From JAXGMV01 sp040768445 (GTDB lineage: Bacteria; Chloroflexota; Anaerolineae; Anaerolineales; Anaerolineaceae): 64,000 bases of DNA. A program made the position numbers and the translations under genes. Positions 43,465 to 51,640 of this stretch are shown here, piece after piece; position 1 is the first letter of the stretch; every line of letters starts with the position of its first letter. The notes under the pieces are model-generated. The model did not search any database. It worked only from the letters and a program-made list of their open reading frames with translations, and was not told the origin of the DNA. Location: assembly GCA_040768445.1 (NCBI GenBank), contig JAXGMV010000001.1:124001-188000 (forward strand). Direction: 5' to 3'.

Positions 43465-45921
43465 ATGTCTGATAAACCTGAAATTAATGTCAAACGACGA
43501 AGGAAGGGCGAGAAACCCGTAAAGCAGGCTTCAGCGCCAGTGCGCCGTGAAACGCCAAGACCATCTTCAACTGGATCAACCGGTGGTGGAACTTACATCC
43601 CCAGCGGTGGAGGCACAGTCGGCTCTGGCGGCAGCAATATTTTCCGAACCAATACCGGAAAAGGAATTGGCTGTGGTGGCATTTTACTGATCATCGCTGT
43701 AGTTATACTCTCTTCAATATTTTCCAATGGTGGTGAGGTTGACCAGACCTCTTATGAACCGCAAGCATACGAACCGCAAGTTTCTGTACCAACCAGCGCC
43801 CCCATCATTGCCGCAACAAGAACACCATTTCCTACTCGCGCGCCATCGGCTGCCGGCAGTGGCGATACCTGGCTGGTCATGCTGTACCAGGATGCAGACG
43901 ATCAGACACTTGAACAGGATATTTTCCTTGACCTGAATGAAGTGGAACGCATTGGTTCGACCGACAAGGTCACAATTGTGACACAGATGGACCGCTTTAG
44001 AGGCGGTTACCAGGGTGTAGATGATTGGCGGACAACCCGTCGCTACCTTGTGACCCAGGATAATGATTTAAACAGGATTGGCTCACAATTAATCGAAGAC
44101 CTCGGTGAGACCAACATGGCAGATGGACGCACCCTTGCCGAATTTGTTGTATGGGCAATGCGCACATACCCGGCAGATAAATACGCGCTGATCCTGTCAG
44201 ACCATGGCATGGGTTGGCCCGGCGGGTGGAGCGATCCAGACCCGGGCGGCCGGGATGGCGGTTCTGCGCCGATCATCAAGATGTTAAAAGAAGACTCTAT
44301 TTACCTGGCAGAGATGGATGAGGCTTTCGCCCTGGTTCAGGCAAACACCGGGATCGAAAAATTGGATCTGATCGGCATGGACGCCTGTTTGATGAGCCAG
44401 ATGGAAGTCTATTCCATGCTCCATAAGTACGCCCGCTATGCCGTTGCATCTGAAGAGACTGAACCCGGATTGGGTTGGGCATACACTGGTTTTCTTGGTC
44501 AGTTGGTGGCAAACCCATCTATGGACGGCGCCAGTCTGGCAGCCAGTATTGTTGAGACCTATATTTCCGAGGATCAGCGTATTGTTGATGACCGCGCCCG
44601 CGCCGAATTCCTCAACCAGGGGCGCAGTGTTGGCAGCTTTTTCAGTGCCAGTTCTGTGAGCGCTGCTCAACTTTCAGACCAGCTTGAAAGAAATGTAACC
44701 CTGACTGCTGTTGACCTTGAGGCTTATCCTGCATTGGTTGAGAGCTTCAATGCCTTCACCTACGCCCTGCAGTCAGTTGACCAACGACTGGTTGCCAGCG
44801 CCCGCAATTACGCCCAGTCCTATACCAGTATCTTTGGCAACCAGGTGCCGCCCTCTTATATCGATTTCGGACATTTTGTGCAGTTGATCGCCCGCAATAC
44901 CCAGAGCACAGAGATTAATGCAGCAGCACGCGATTTCCTGACAGACCTGAGCAAGGTCATCGTGGCTGAAAAACACGGGCGCTCAAAGCCCGGTTCTACC
45001 GGTATCGCCATATACTTCCCCAATTCAACCCTTTACCGTTCACCTTACACAGGCATGAAATCCTACACTGACCTGGCTGAGACATTTGCCCGAACGTCAC
45101 TTTGGGACGACTTCCTTGTCTTTCACTATAACGACCGCTCGTTCTCCAGCAGTGATGATGAGCCTGTTGTACCCTCAACCAGCGGCATCACACGCGCACC
45201 TGGAGCCGGCAATATCAGCATATCCTCAATCGAAGCTTCGGCTAATTCTGTTTCGCCCGGTCAGGCAGTCAAGCTCAGCGCTGACATCAGCGGCGACAAT
45301 ATCGGTTATGTGTATCTGTTCACAGGTTTTTATGAGTCGCAGTCAAACAGCATTTATGTAGCAGACACCGACTATATTGAAAGCCCGGATACTGCAGAAT
45401 TAAACGGCGTTTATTATCCTTTTTGGCCAGAGGCGGAGGAGTTCAGGATGAATTTTGATTGGGAACCTCTTCTGTTCAATATTTCTGATGGAACCCAATC
45501 ATCCCTGGCTCTGTTTGCACCTGTTTCATATGGTGAGAATGATGAAGAAACCATTTATTCGGTTGACGGCACCTACACCTTTGCTGCCACCGGTGAGCAG
45601 CGGACAGCCCAACTGTACTTCAAAGATGGTAGGCTCTTCCAGGTATTTGGTTTCAAAGGCACCGAGACTGCAGCTGCGCCGGCAGAAATCACACCGCTTG
45701 ACGGTGACAGCTTCACCATCCGCCAAAAAAGGATGGACCTCGACAGCTCCGGCCTGGTATCTGAAATCACCTACCTGGATGGAGACACGCTTACCTTCTC
45801 AAGTGATCCATTTGTGTGGGAACAGGTTTATGCACCGGATGGCGATTATGTGGTGGGCTTCCTGGTCAGTGACCATGATGGCGGTATGACAGAAGCATAT
45901 ACACAAATCACGGTACGTTAA
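43465..45921 (+). CDS. Membrane-anchored clostripain-family (C11) cysteine protease
   Basis: An 818-residue protein. The N-terminus is a basic, low-complexity cytoplasmic stretch (KRRRKGEKPVKQ) followed by a Gly/Ser linker and one TM helix at about 67-88. The C11 domain starts near DTWLVMLYQDADD, with His247 (LSDHGMGWPGG) and Cys308 (GMDACLMSQ) as the dyad. Residues after about 560 form extracellular beta domains. The lack of a signal peptide plus an internal TM suggests a type II topology with the protease outside. ATG 43465 follows GGGAG; the TTG 3 nt earlier is less likely. Confidence 0.92.
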   Translation: MSDKPEINVKRRRKGEKPVKQASAPVRRETPRPSSTGSTGGGTYIPSGGGTVGSGGSNIFRTNTGKGIGCGGILLIIAVVILSSIFSNGGEVDQTSYEPQAYEPQVSVPTSAPIIAATRTPFPTRAPSAAGSGDTWLVMLYQDADDQTLEQDIFLDLNEVERIGSTDKVTIVTQMDRFRGGYQGVDDWRTTRRYLVTQDNDLNRIGSQLIEDLGETNMADGRTLAEFVVWAMRTYPADKYALILSDHGMGWPGGWSDPDPGGRDGGSAPIIKMLKEDSIYLAEMDEAFALVQANTGIEKLDLIGMDACLMSQMEVYSMLHKYARYAVASEETEPGLGWAYTGFLGQLVANPSMDGASLAASIVETYISEDQRIVDDRARAEFLNQGRSVGSFFSASSVSAAQLSDQLERNVTLTAVDLEAYPALVESFNAFTYALQSVDQRLVASARNYAQSYTSIFGNQVPPSYIDFGHFVQLIARNTQSTEINAAARDFLTDLSKVIVAEKHGRSKPGSTGIAIYFPNSTLYRSPYTGMKSYTDLAETFARTSLWDDFLVFHYNDRSFSSSDDEPVVPSTSGITRAPGAGNISISSIEASANSVSPGQAVKLSADISGDNIGYVYLFTGFYESQSNSIYVADTDYIESPDTAELNGVYYPFWPEAEEFRMNFDWEPLLFNISDGTQSSLALFAPVSYGENDEETIYSVDGTYTFAATGEQRTAQLYFKDGRLFQVFGFKGTETAAAPAEITPLDGDSFTIRQKRMDLDSSGLVSEITYLDGDTLTFSSDPFVWEQVYAPDGDYVVGFLVSDHDGGMTEAYTQITVR

Positions 45922-45938
45922 TAAACGATTCAGAACAA

Positions 45939-45978
45939 AAAACAAATGCAGGCTAACCACGCCTGCATTTGTTTTTTA
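45939..45978 (+). terminator. Terminator after the clostripain-family gene
   Basis: A 15-bp perfect stem (aaaacaaatgcaggc / gcctgcatttgtttt) with a 7-nt loop and following TT. Confidence 0.92.
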
Positions 45979-46195
45979 AGGCGATTTTCCGAATAGTTTA
46001 ATATCTCATTTCAAAATAAAGTTACAATTAAGAGAGTTGCTCGGGTTGTTTTATTCATTAGCAATAAGGTATAAACTGCACCAACCAACCAGTTGTTGAA
46101 CTTTGCCAAACAGAATACTGGCGTAACAAGCTGCCTGCACGTGTGTTATATCATCAGAAACCAATACTGTTACATTGTCTGAAAGGAATGCCATT

Positions 46196-47569
46196 ATGAT
46201 TTTTTCATATCTTGATATTGTTGACAGGTCAAAAACCGGGCAGCAGGTAAAAAAAACAGACTGGGATATGGATCATGTGGTGCTTCCTGTTAAACAGCTG
46301 GTCAAGAAATATGATCTGACATGGGATAAGACATCTGTCATTCCCAATGACCCTGCACTGGTGGACAGAATATTCCTGGCAGGCATGGAACTGGCTGAGA
46401 ACAGCGGTGTTTACTGTGCTAATACTGAACGGGTAATCCGCTTTGACCGCAGTGAGCTTGAATCCGGCCTGCTGCGTCCATCTCGCCCCCTGCAAATGGG
46501 AGAAGGCAAAGATGCCCGCACCCTCTACCCCCGCCGCATCATGGATGACCGACTGCCGCTCGTTTGGGCCGGCAACCCTGGCGTGCCAACACCTGAGGAG
46601 CTGTTCCAGCCAATGGTGATGAGCTGGATGCAGGAACCGCTCGTCGACATGGCTACCTGCGGATCAGTTACAACGGTTGACGGGCGCAAAGTAGAAACCG
46701 GCACACCGACTGAAGTGTATGCCGTACGAAGGGAACTGCGCCTCCTGCGTGAGAGCTTACGACGACTCGGCCGGCCAGGCATGGGATTACTTGCAGCTCA
46801 AAGCGCTGTTTCTTCTCTTGGCGACGTCGCCGCCGCACACCCTGACTATTTACGACCTTGTGATTCACACCTGGTCGCAATGTTTAACGAACTGATCATT
46901 GACCAGGACAACATGATCCGTGCTGCCAACTCAGTTGAAAGCGGCGTCCGAAACGCTTCGTTAGCAACCGTAATGGTCGGCGGCCTAGCAGGTAATGCGC
47001 CAGGTGCCGCAGTAGTTCAAGCAGCTTCTTTTATCCTGGCAAATCTGGTCTGCCTTGCGGACTATCACCTGCTGCATCCCATCCACATTCGACATGTTGC
47101 CACCTCAACCCGGGGTGTGATGTGGGTTCAAAGTGCCGTGGAACAGGCTTTCGCACGCAATGCGCCGTGCATCATCGTGTCAGATATCTATCCAAAATCG
47201 GGTGCCGGTACCAGTGAGCTGTTTTATGAAGTCGCCGCAAATGCCATCGCAATTACCGTCAGCGGTGGTCACCTGGAAGGTGTCGGTGCGGCTGATGGTG
47301 CCGTGCCAAACAGTTCAGGTCTTGAGGCACGCTGGATGGCTGAAGTCGGACATGCTGTGACCAGGCAGGGTGTCGATCTGGTTGAAGCTGAAGACCTAAT
47401 TCAAAAACTGCTCACCAGGTATGAACATGTCTTTTCTCTGCCGGATGGTAACCCTGGCAAACGGTTTGATCAGGTCTATGACCCTGCTTCCCTTAAGCCT
47501 TTGCCTGAATGGGAAACCCTTTACGACGAGGCGAAATCTGAGGTGCGAAGCATTGGTCTTCGGCTATAG
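46196..47569 (+). CDS. MtmB-like corrinoid methyltransferase without pyrrolysine
   Basis: A 457-residue homologue of monomethylamine:corrinoid methyltransferase MtmB along its whole length: DRSKTG..V...DWD near the N-terminus, VYCANTERVIRF, GRPGMG at 192-197, and a late EARWMAEVGHAVT. In methanogen MtmB, pyrrolysine (amber codon) lies two residues after GRPGMG (about residue 202). Here the equivalent is Leu199, encoded by an ordinary codon. The chemistry must therefore differ, as known for non-pyrrolysine MttB homologues such as glycine betaine methyltransferase. No corrinoid protein or reactivase is nearby. ATG 46196 (GAAAGGA 8 nt upstream) is preferred to TTG 46175. First gene of a probable operon with a YkoEDC transporter. 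Confidence 0.9.
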   Translation: MIFSYLDIVDRSKTGQQVKKTDWDMDHVVLPVKQLVKKYDLTWDKTSVIPNDPALVDRIFLAGMELAENSGVYCANTERVIRFDRSELESGLLRPSRPLQMGEGKDARTLYPRRIMDDRLPLVWAGNPGVPTPEELFQPMVMSWMQEPLVDMATCGSVTTVDGRKVETGTPTEVYAVRRELRLLRESLRRLGRPGMGLLAAQSAVSSLGDVAAAHPDYLRPCDSHLVAMFNELIIDQDNMIRAANSVESGVRNASLATVMVGGLAGNAPGAAVVQAASFILANLVCLADYHLLHPIHIRHVATSTRGVMWVQSAVEQAFARNAPCIIVSDIYPKSGAGTSELFYEVAANAIAITVSGGHLEGVGAADGAVPNSSGLEARWMAEVGHAVTRQGVDLVEAEDLIQKLLTRYEHVFSLPDGNPGKRFDQVYDPASLKPLPEWETLYDEAKSEVRSIGLRL

Positions 47570-47635
47570 TTCGGCGAAAGCCGGTTGTATAGCGCTGCAA
47601 AAAATCAGAATATTATCAAAAGGAGGTGTAACTAA

Positions 47636-47707
47636 ATGGGTGCATATCTGGTAGTAAACGTCATTATTGTCGTTGTACTGGGATTGGTTGCCCGTTATTT
47701 TGGGTAA
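47636..47707 (+). CDS. 23-residue membrane peptide
   Basis: A short gene with an excellent ribosome site (AAAGGAGG, 7-8 nt before the ATG). The product begins MGAYLVVNVII, continues VVVLGLVARY and ends FG: a single TM helix with a lone Arg near its end. It lies between the MtmB-like and ykoE genes, all on one strand. Its small size leaves the function open; a stabilising subunit of the transporter is an inference. Confidence 0.65.
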   Translation: MGAYLVVNVIIVVVLGLVARYFG

Positions 47708-47762
47708 TCACACCATTGGGCATTTTTAACTGATTATTATGGAATAAATTGGAGACTATACC

Positions 47763-48335
47763 ATGGCGAAAGAAAAGAAATCTGGTTGGAATTTTAATTA
47801 CACAACTCGTGATATTGTCATTATTGCTGTTATTGCTGCCATTACTGGTGTTGTCAATACCGGTTTAGGCAATGTTTGGTATCTACTCAATACATCGCTT
47901 GGCCCGATGGGCGGCGCACTGCTGCAGGGTTCATTCATGTGGGCATACATTCTTGCCATGTGGCTGGTGAGAAAACCCGGCACAGCCCTGATAGTCGGCA
48001 TCATTGAAGCCGCAGTTGAGATTTTGATGGGTAATGCTGCCGGTGTGGGCACCCTTGGGTGGGGTATCACCCAGGGACTCGGTGTCGAGGCTGTAATGGC
48101 GCTGTGCAATTATTCCAAATTTGGCATTATCCCTGCCATCTGCGCCGGCGCTGCTGCATCACAGTTTGGCACCATCTGGTCATCGATTTTATACGGTTGG
48201 GATCCAGCTACAGCCAAAGATGTCTGGCTTGCAATCCCCATCAACCTGATCTCAGGCGCAATCTTAAGCGGTTTGATTGGTTATTTCTTATCGAAAGCAA
48301 TCTCAAAAACAGGTCTTATCCGGTCTGCGCAGTAA
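47763..48335 (+). CDS. ykoE: ECF transporter substrate-binding membrane protein, YkoE family
   Basis: A 190-residue polytopic protein with about five to six TM segments and the YkoE-family features (RDIVIIAVIAAITG, YLLNTSLGPMGGALLQGSFMWAY, GWGITQGLGVE). YkoE is the S component that in Bacillus is linked to uptake of the thiamine precursor hydroxymethylpyrimidine. No THI-box/TPP riboswitch is visible upstream of this operon, and its first gene is a methyltransferase, so the substrate here may be different. Confidence 0.87.
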   Translation: MAKEKKSGWNFNYTTRDIVIIAVIAAITGVVNTGLGNVWYLLNTSLGPMGGALLQGSFMWAYILAMWLVRKPGTALIVGIIEAAVEILMGNAAGVGTLGWGITQGLGVEAVMALCNYSKFGIIPAICAGAAASQFGTIWSSILYGWDPATAKDVWLAIPINLISGAILSGLIGYFLSKAISKTGLIRSAQ

Positions 48336-48350
48336 CGTGGTATCATTCGT

Positions 48351-48391
48351 GCTGCTTCAGGCAAACAAGTGATCATATTGCCTGAAGCAGC
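48351..48391 (+). other. 14-bp perfect intercistronic hairpin between ykoE and ykoD
   Basis: gctgcttcaggcaa (48351-48364) and ttgcctgaagcagc (48378-48391) are exact complements with a 13-nt loop. No T-run follows, so it is more likely an mRNA stability or processing element, or a partial terminator, that tunes ykoE relative to ykoD and ykoC. Confidence 0.7.
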
Positions 48392-48424
48392 CTCACTCCA
48401 ACATCCGGCTTTTGGCGATTATTA

Positions 48425-50206
48425 ATGACTCATCAAAATCAACAATTTATCAGTGTAGAGAACGTAATTTATCAGCACTGGAACCAGGAGACACCCACAT
48501 TAAAGGGTGTTTCATTTACCATCCAGGAAAATACAATTAACGTTCTGGTTGGACCAGGCGGCAGCGGTAAATCCACCCTGTGCAGTCTTTTTAACGGAGA
48601 AATTCCACACCTTCTCGGCGGCAAGATGGAAGGTGATGTCTTAATCGACGGCATTAATACGCGTGAGATGGTCGTCAAGAACCTGTCACAGCTGGTTGGT
48701 CATGTGCTGCAGGACCCTGAGAGCATGTTTGCTACGCTTTACGTGGAAGATGAAATTGCTTTTGGCCCCGAAAATTTGAACCTCGACATCTCTGAAATCT
48801 CTGACCGGGTTGAGAAACTGCTGAAGGATATCGAACTCTGGCCACAAAGGCAGAACCTGGTCTGGCAGTTATCTGGTGGACAGGTTCAAAAACTGGGTTT
48901 GGCGGTCATCCTGGCGATGAAACCCCGGATGATCGTACTCGATGAGCCAACAGCCAACCTTGACCCGGCTGCAACCCGCAGCGTACATGAATTGATCCTC
49001 AAGCTGCGCGATGAGGGCATGACGGTTTTCCTGGTCACCCGTGAGTTGGATGATTTTATTCTATCAGCTGCCGATCAACTTTTGGTTATCAACGAAGGAC
49101 AGATGATAGCCAGCGGGTCGGTTCAAGATGTCATGCACCAGCATGGGGGACGCATCCAAAGAGAACTCGGAATCTGGTTACCAGAAAGCGTTGAGATCGG
49201 TATTGCACTAAATGAGTATCTGCCGAATCACCTTACAACTATTCCTATCACCGTTGATGAAACACTATCAGCGCTAAAATCATCCGGGGTGCTTTCAAAC
49301 TGCATTACTTCCGATACGGAAAGGGAAATACGCCAGGTTGATGCGCTGGGGGCTGCTCCGCTTATCACTGCCCGCGCGTTGTCTTACACTTATAAAAATG
49401 GCTTCAAGGCTTTAAAAGATGTCTCTTTTGACATCTATCCCGGTGAGATGCTGGCGATTGTCGGCAGGAATGGTGCAGGCAAGAGCACTCTGGCAAAACT
49501 ACTGGTTGGTTTGCTCAAACCGCAGGAAGGTGAGCTGACCCTTTTTTCAAAGCCAGCCAAAGAGTGGAAGCCTGAAACACTCGCCGATCATATTGCATTG
49601 GTTTTCCAGAACCCGGAGCACCAATTCCTGACCGATACGGTATTTGATGAAATTGCCTATTCTCTTCTATCTCGCGGCATCACCGACAAGGAAGAAATCA
49701 GCCGCCAGGTGAATCAATGGCTCGAGCGGCTCGAGTTAAATGACAACACGGGTAAACACCCCTTCGCCCTTTCAGCAGGCAAGAAACGCAGGCTTGGCGT
49801 CGCCACCATGCTGGTCTGCCACCCCAAAATATTGCTGGTCGATGAACCTACTTATGGCCAGGATAAAGAGATGACACGCACCTTGATGGAATTGATGGAG
49901 AATGTACGTGCACAGGGTGTCTCGGTGGTAATGATCACCCATGATATGCGCCTGGTACAGGAGTATGCCCACAGGGTGTTGGTCATGGCTGACGGGAAAA
50001 TTCTCTACGAAGGCGACCCGGTGCATCTCTTCCAATCTGCTGATATTCTTCAAGCTGCCAATCTAAGGCCAACCCTTCTTCAAGAAATCTTAAAGACTTA
50101 CCAGGATGAGGGAGGTAAAGTCAATTGTGCGATCCACAACACATCAGACTTGATGGAAATTTTGACCAGCCAGTCTGGCAGGGAGGCGACCCATGTCAGC
50201 CAGTGA
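48425..50206 (+). CDS. ykoD: ECF transporter double-ATPase subunit, YkoD type
   Basis: A 593-residue protein with two complete ABC ATPase domains. Domain 1 has Walker A GPGGSGKST, signature LSGGQVQ and Walker B MIVLDEPTANLD. Domain 2 (from about residue 320) has GRNGAGKST, signature LSAGKKRR and LLVDEPTYGQD. This is the fused A1-A2 energising module of an ECF transporter. The stop overlaps the start of the T-component gene by 14 nt. Confidence 0.92.
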   Translation: MTHQNQQFISVENVIYQHWNQETPTLKGVSFTIQENTINVLVGPGGSGKSTLCSLFNGEIPHLLGGKMEGDVLIDGINTREMVVKNLSQLVGHVLQDPESMFATLYVEDEIAFGPENLNLDISEISDRVEKLLKDIELWPQRQNLVWQLSGGQVQKLGLAVILAMKPRMIVLDEPTANLDPAATRSVHELILKLRDEGMTVFLVTRELDDFILSAADQLLVINEGQMIASGSVQDVMHQHGGRIQRELGIWLPESVEIGIALNEYLPNHLTTIPITVDETLSALKSSGVLSNCITSDTEREIRQVDALGAAPLITARALSYTYKNGFKALKDVSFDIYPGEMLAIVGRNGAGKSTLAKLLVGLLKPQEGELTLFSKPAKEWKPETLADHIALVFQNPEHQFLTDTVFDEIAYSLLSRGITDKEEISRQVNQWLERLELNDNTGKHPFALSAGKKRRLGVATMLVCHPKILLVDEPTYGQDKEMTRTLMELMENVRAQGVSVVMITHDMRLVQEYAHRVLVMADGKILYEGDPVHLFQSADILQAANLRPTLLQEILKTYQDEGGKVNCAIHNTSDLMEILTSQSGREATHVSQ

Positions 50207-50966
50207 ATACAGCCTGATGTATGAGAACCGCAAGTCGCTGCTCAACCGCATCTATCCGCTGGTCAAGCTGGTATGGGTATTTATTGTTGCAGCAGGTTTG
50301 TTCATTTACAAAACGCCGGTATCGGGCGGCGTGATGTTTGTCCTGCTGATCCTGCTGGCGGTTTTTGCCGGCAAAATACCCCTGCGACAAATCCTTCAGA
50401 CCAGCAAATTGATCTTCGGTCTCGGCCTGCTGTTGATGGTCTTTCACTTCTTTGCTGACCCTGGTAACCCCGTTCTCAAGCTGGGATTTCTAACAATCAC
50501 CGACAACGGACTACTTCAAGGACCGATCTTTTTCTTCAGGCTTTCGGTTGTGGTGTTGGCTAGTTTTATCCTCATCTGGACGACCGATACACGCGACCTG
50601 ATGGTTTCCCTGGCTAAAGCCGGCATACCATATCGCGGTGCGTTTGCAGTCTTTCTCGCGCTGCGCTTCCTTCCGCTCATACAGCGTGAGGTTGATGCAG
50701 TCAAGGACGCACACGCGATTCGAGGCAAATCAACCCATTCCGGGATAATCCACCGTTTTAACCTGTGGCGCAGATACATTTTTACCATTCTTATCAACGG
50801 CTTGCGAAAAGCCGAAATTACTGCCACGTCGCTGGAATGCCGTGCCTTTGGCTGTTACCCCACGCGCACTTATGTCAAGGATGTGGTATTCCGCCGAGTT
50901 GATCTGCTACTGCCGCTGATCTCATTGGTAATAATAGCCGCGTTGATCATCATTGAGAGGGTATAA
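50193..50966 (+). CDS. ykoC: ECF transporter T component, YkoC type
   Basis: A 257-residue EcfT/CbiQ-family membrane protein with about five TM helices and the conserved cytoplasmic coupling motifs: ATSLECRAFG (the Ala-Arg-Gly-type motif) and an upstream DAHAIRGKST helix. It links YkoE to the YkoD ATPase. A terminator follows, closing the operon. Confidence 0.92.
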   Translation: MSASEYSLMYENRKSLLNRIYPLVKLVWVFIVAAGLFIYKTPVSGGVMFVLLILLAVFAGKIPLRQILQTSKLIFGLGLLLMVFHFFADPGNPVLKLGFLTITDNGLLQGPIFFFRLSVVVLASFILIWTTDTRDLMVSLAKAGIPYRGAFAVFLALRFLPLIQREVDAVKDAHAIRGKSTHSGIIHRFNLWRRYIFTILINGLRKAEITATSLECRAFGCYPTRTYVKDVVFRRVDLLLPLISLVIIAALIIIERV

Positions 50967-50991
50967 AAAATCCTGACAGTCGAATAACAAC

Positions 50992-51026
50992 AACCTGCAG
51001 AGCGATCAGCTTCTGCAGGTTTTTTG
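50992..51026 (+). terminator. Terminator after ykoC
   Basis: aacctgcag...ctgcaggtt hairpin followed by TTTTT. Confidence 0.85.
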
Positions 51027-51030
51027 ATTC

Positions 51031-51513
51031 TCAAGGTTTGAGGGTATTGACATACTGCGCCTCAAGCGCGAGCAGGTGTAATTTTAAATCCAAGCCGCCG
51101 CCGTAGCCAATTAGGCTGCCATCAGCCCCGATCACACGGTGACAGGGGATGAAAATGGGTATTGGGTTGCGGTTGTTTGCCATGCCAACAGCCCGAAATG
51201 CCTTCGGGCGCCCAACAGCCCGGGCAATGTCACCATAAGAGCAAAAATGTCCGTATGGGATTTTTTGCAATTCGCCCCAAACGGCCTGCATGAAGGGAGT
51301 ACCGCGTGGATTAAGCGGCAGATCAAACTGCTTGAGCTTGCCTGCAAGGTACACCTGCAGCTGGATGGCTGCTTCCCTGATCAACGCTGTTTCATTCAGA
51401 GGTTGATCTAACAGCTCAGCCTGGTTGGGCAGGTAAAGGTGTGTAATAGCCTGTTCGTCAGCCTCAATGCCAATTTTGCCTATACTCGTCGTATAAATGA
51501 ACAGATTTTTCAT
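51031..51513 (-). CDS. ogt: Methylated-DNA-[protein]-cysteine S-methyltransferase
   Basis: A 160-residue DNA-repair protein that removes O6-alkyl groups from guanine onto its own cysteine. The active-site motif IPCHRVIG and the DNA-binding helix (YGDIARAVGRPKAFRAVGMANN) are intact, as is the C-terminal G.GGGL..K..LL..E. ATG 51513 has GAGGTGAC just upstream and starts the domain properly; the ATG at 51561 would add 16 unrelated residues. Confidence 0.94.
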   Translation of the reverse strand: MKNLFIYTTSIGKIGIEADEQAITHLYLPNQAELLDQPLNETALIREAAIQLQVYLAGKLKQFDLPLNPRGTPFMQAVWGELQKIPYGHFCSYGDIARAVGRPKAFRAVGMANNRNPIPIFIPCHRVIGADGSLIGYGGGLDLKLHLLALEAQYVNTLKP

Positions 51514-51640
51514 CGTCACCTCATCAATTTTATTTGATACTGACCCTGCATGAACGCTCATTCAACCATCCATTTGTTCAAACTTTTCTATAATATATCA
51601 TAGCAACAGGGTATGAATACAAGACACTTAAAGGAAACCT

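Noticed and set aside
45982..46195. TPP (THI-box) riboswitch before the MtmB-like/ykoEDC operon
   Set aside because: I looked for the CTGAGA and ACCTGAT...GGATAATGCCAGCG elements and found none.
46790..46795. In-frame amber (pyrrolysine) codon in the MtmB-like gene
   Set aside because: The position reads CTT (Leu); no TAG interrupts the frame.
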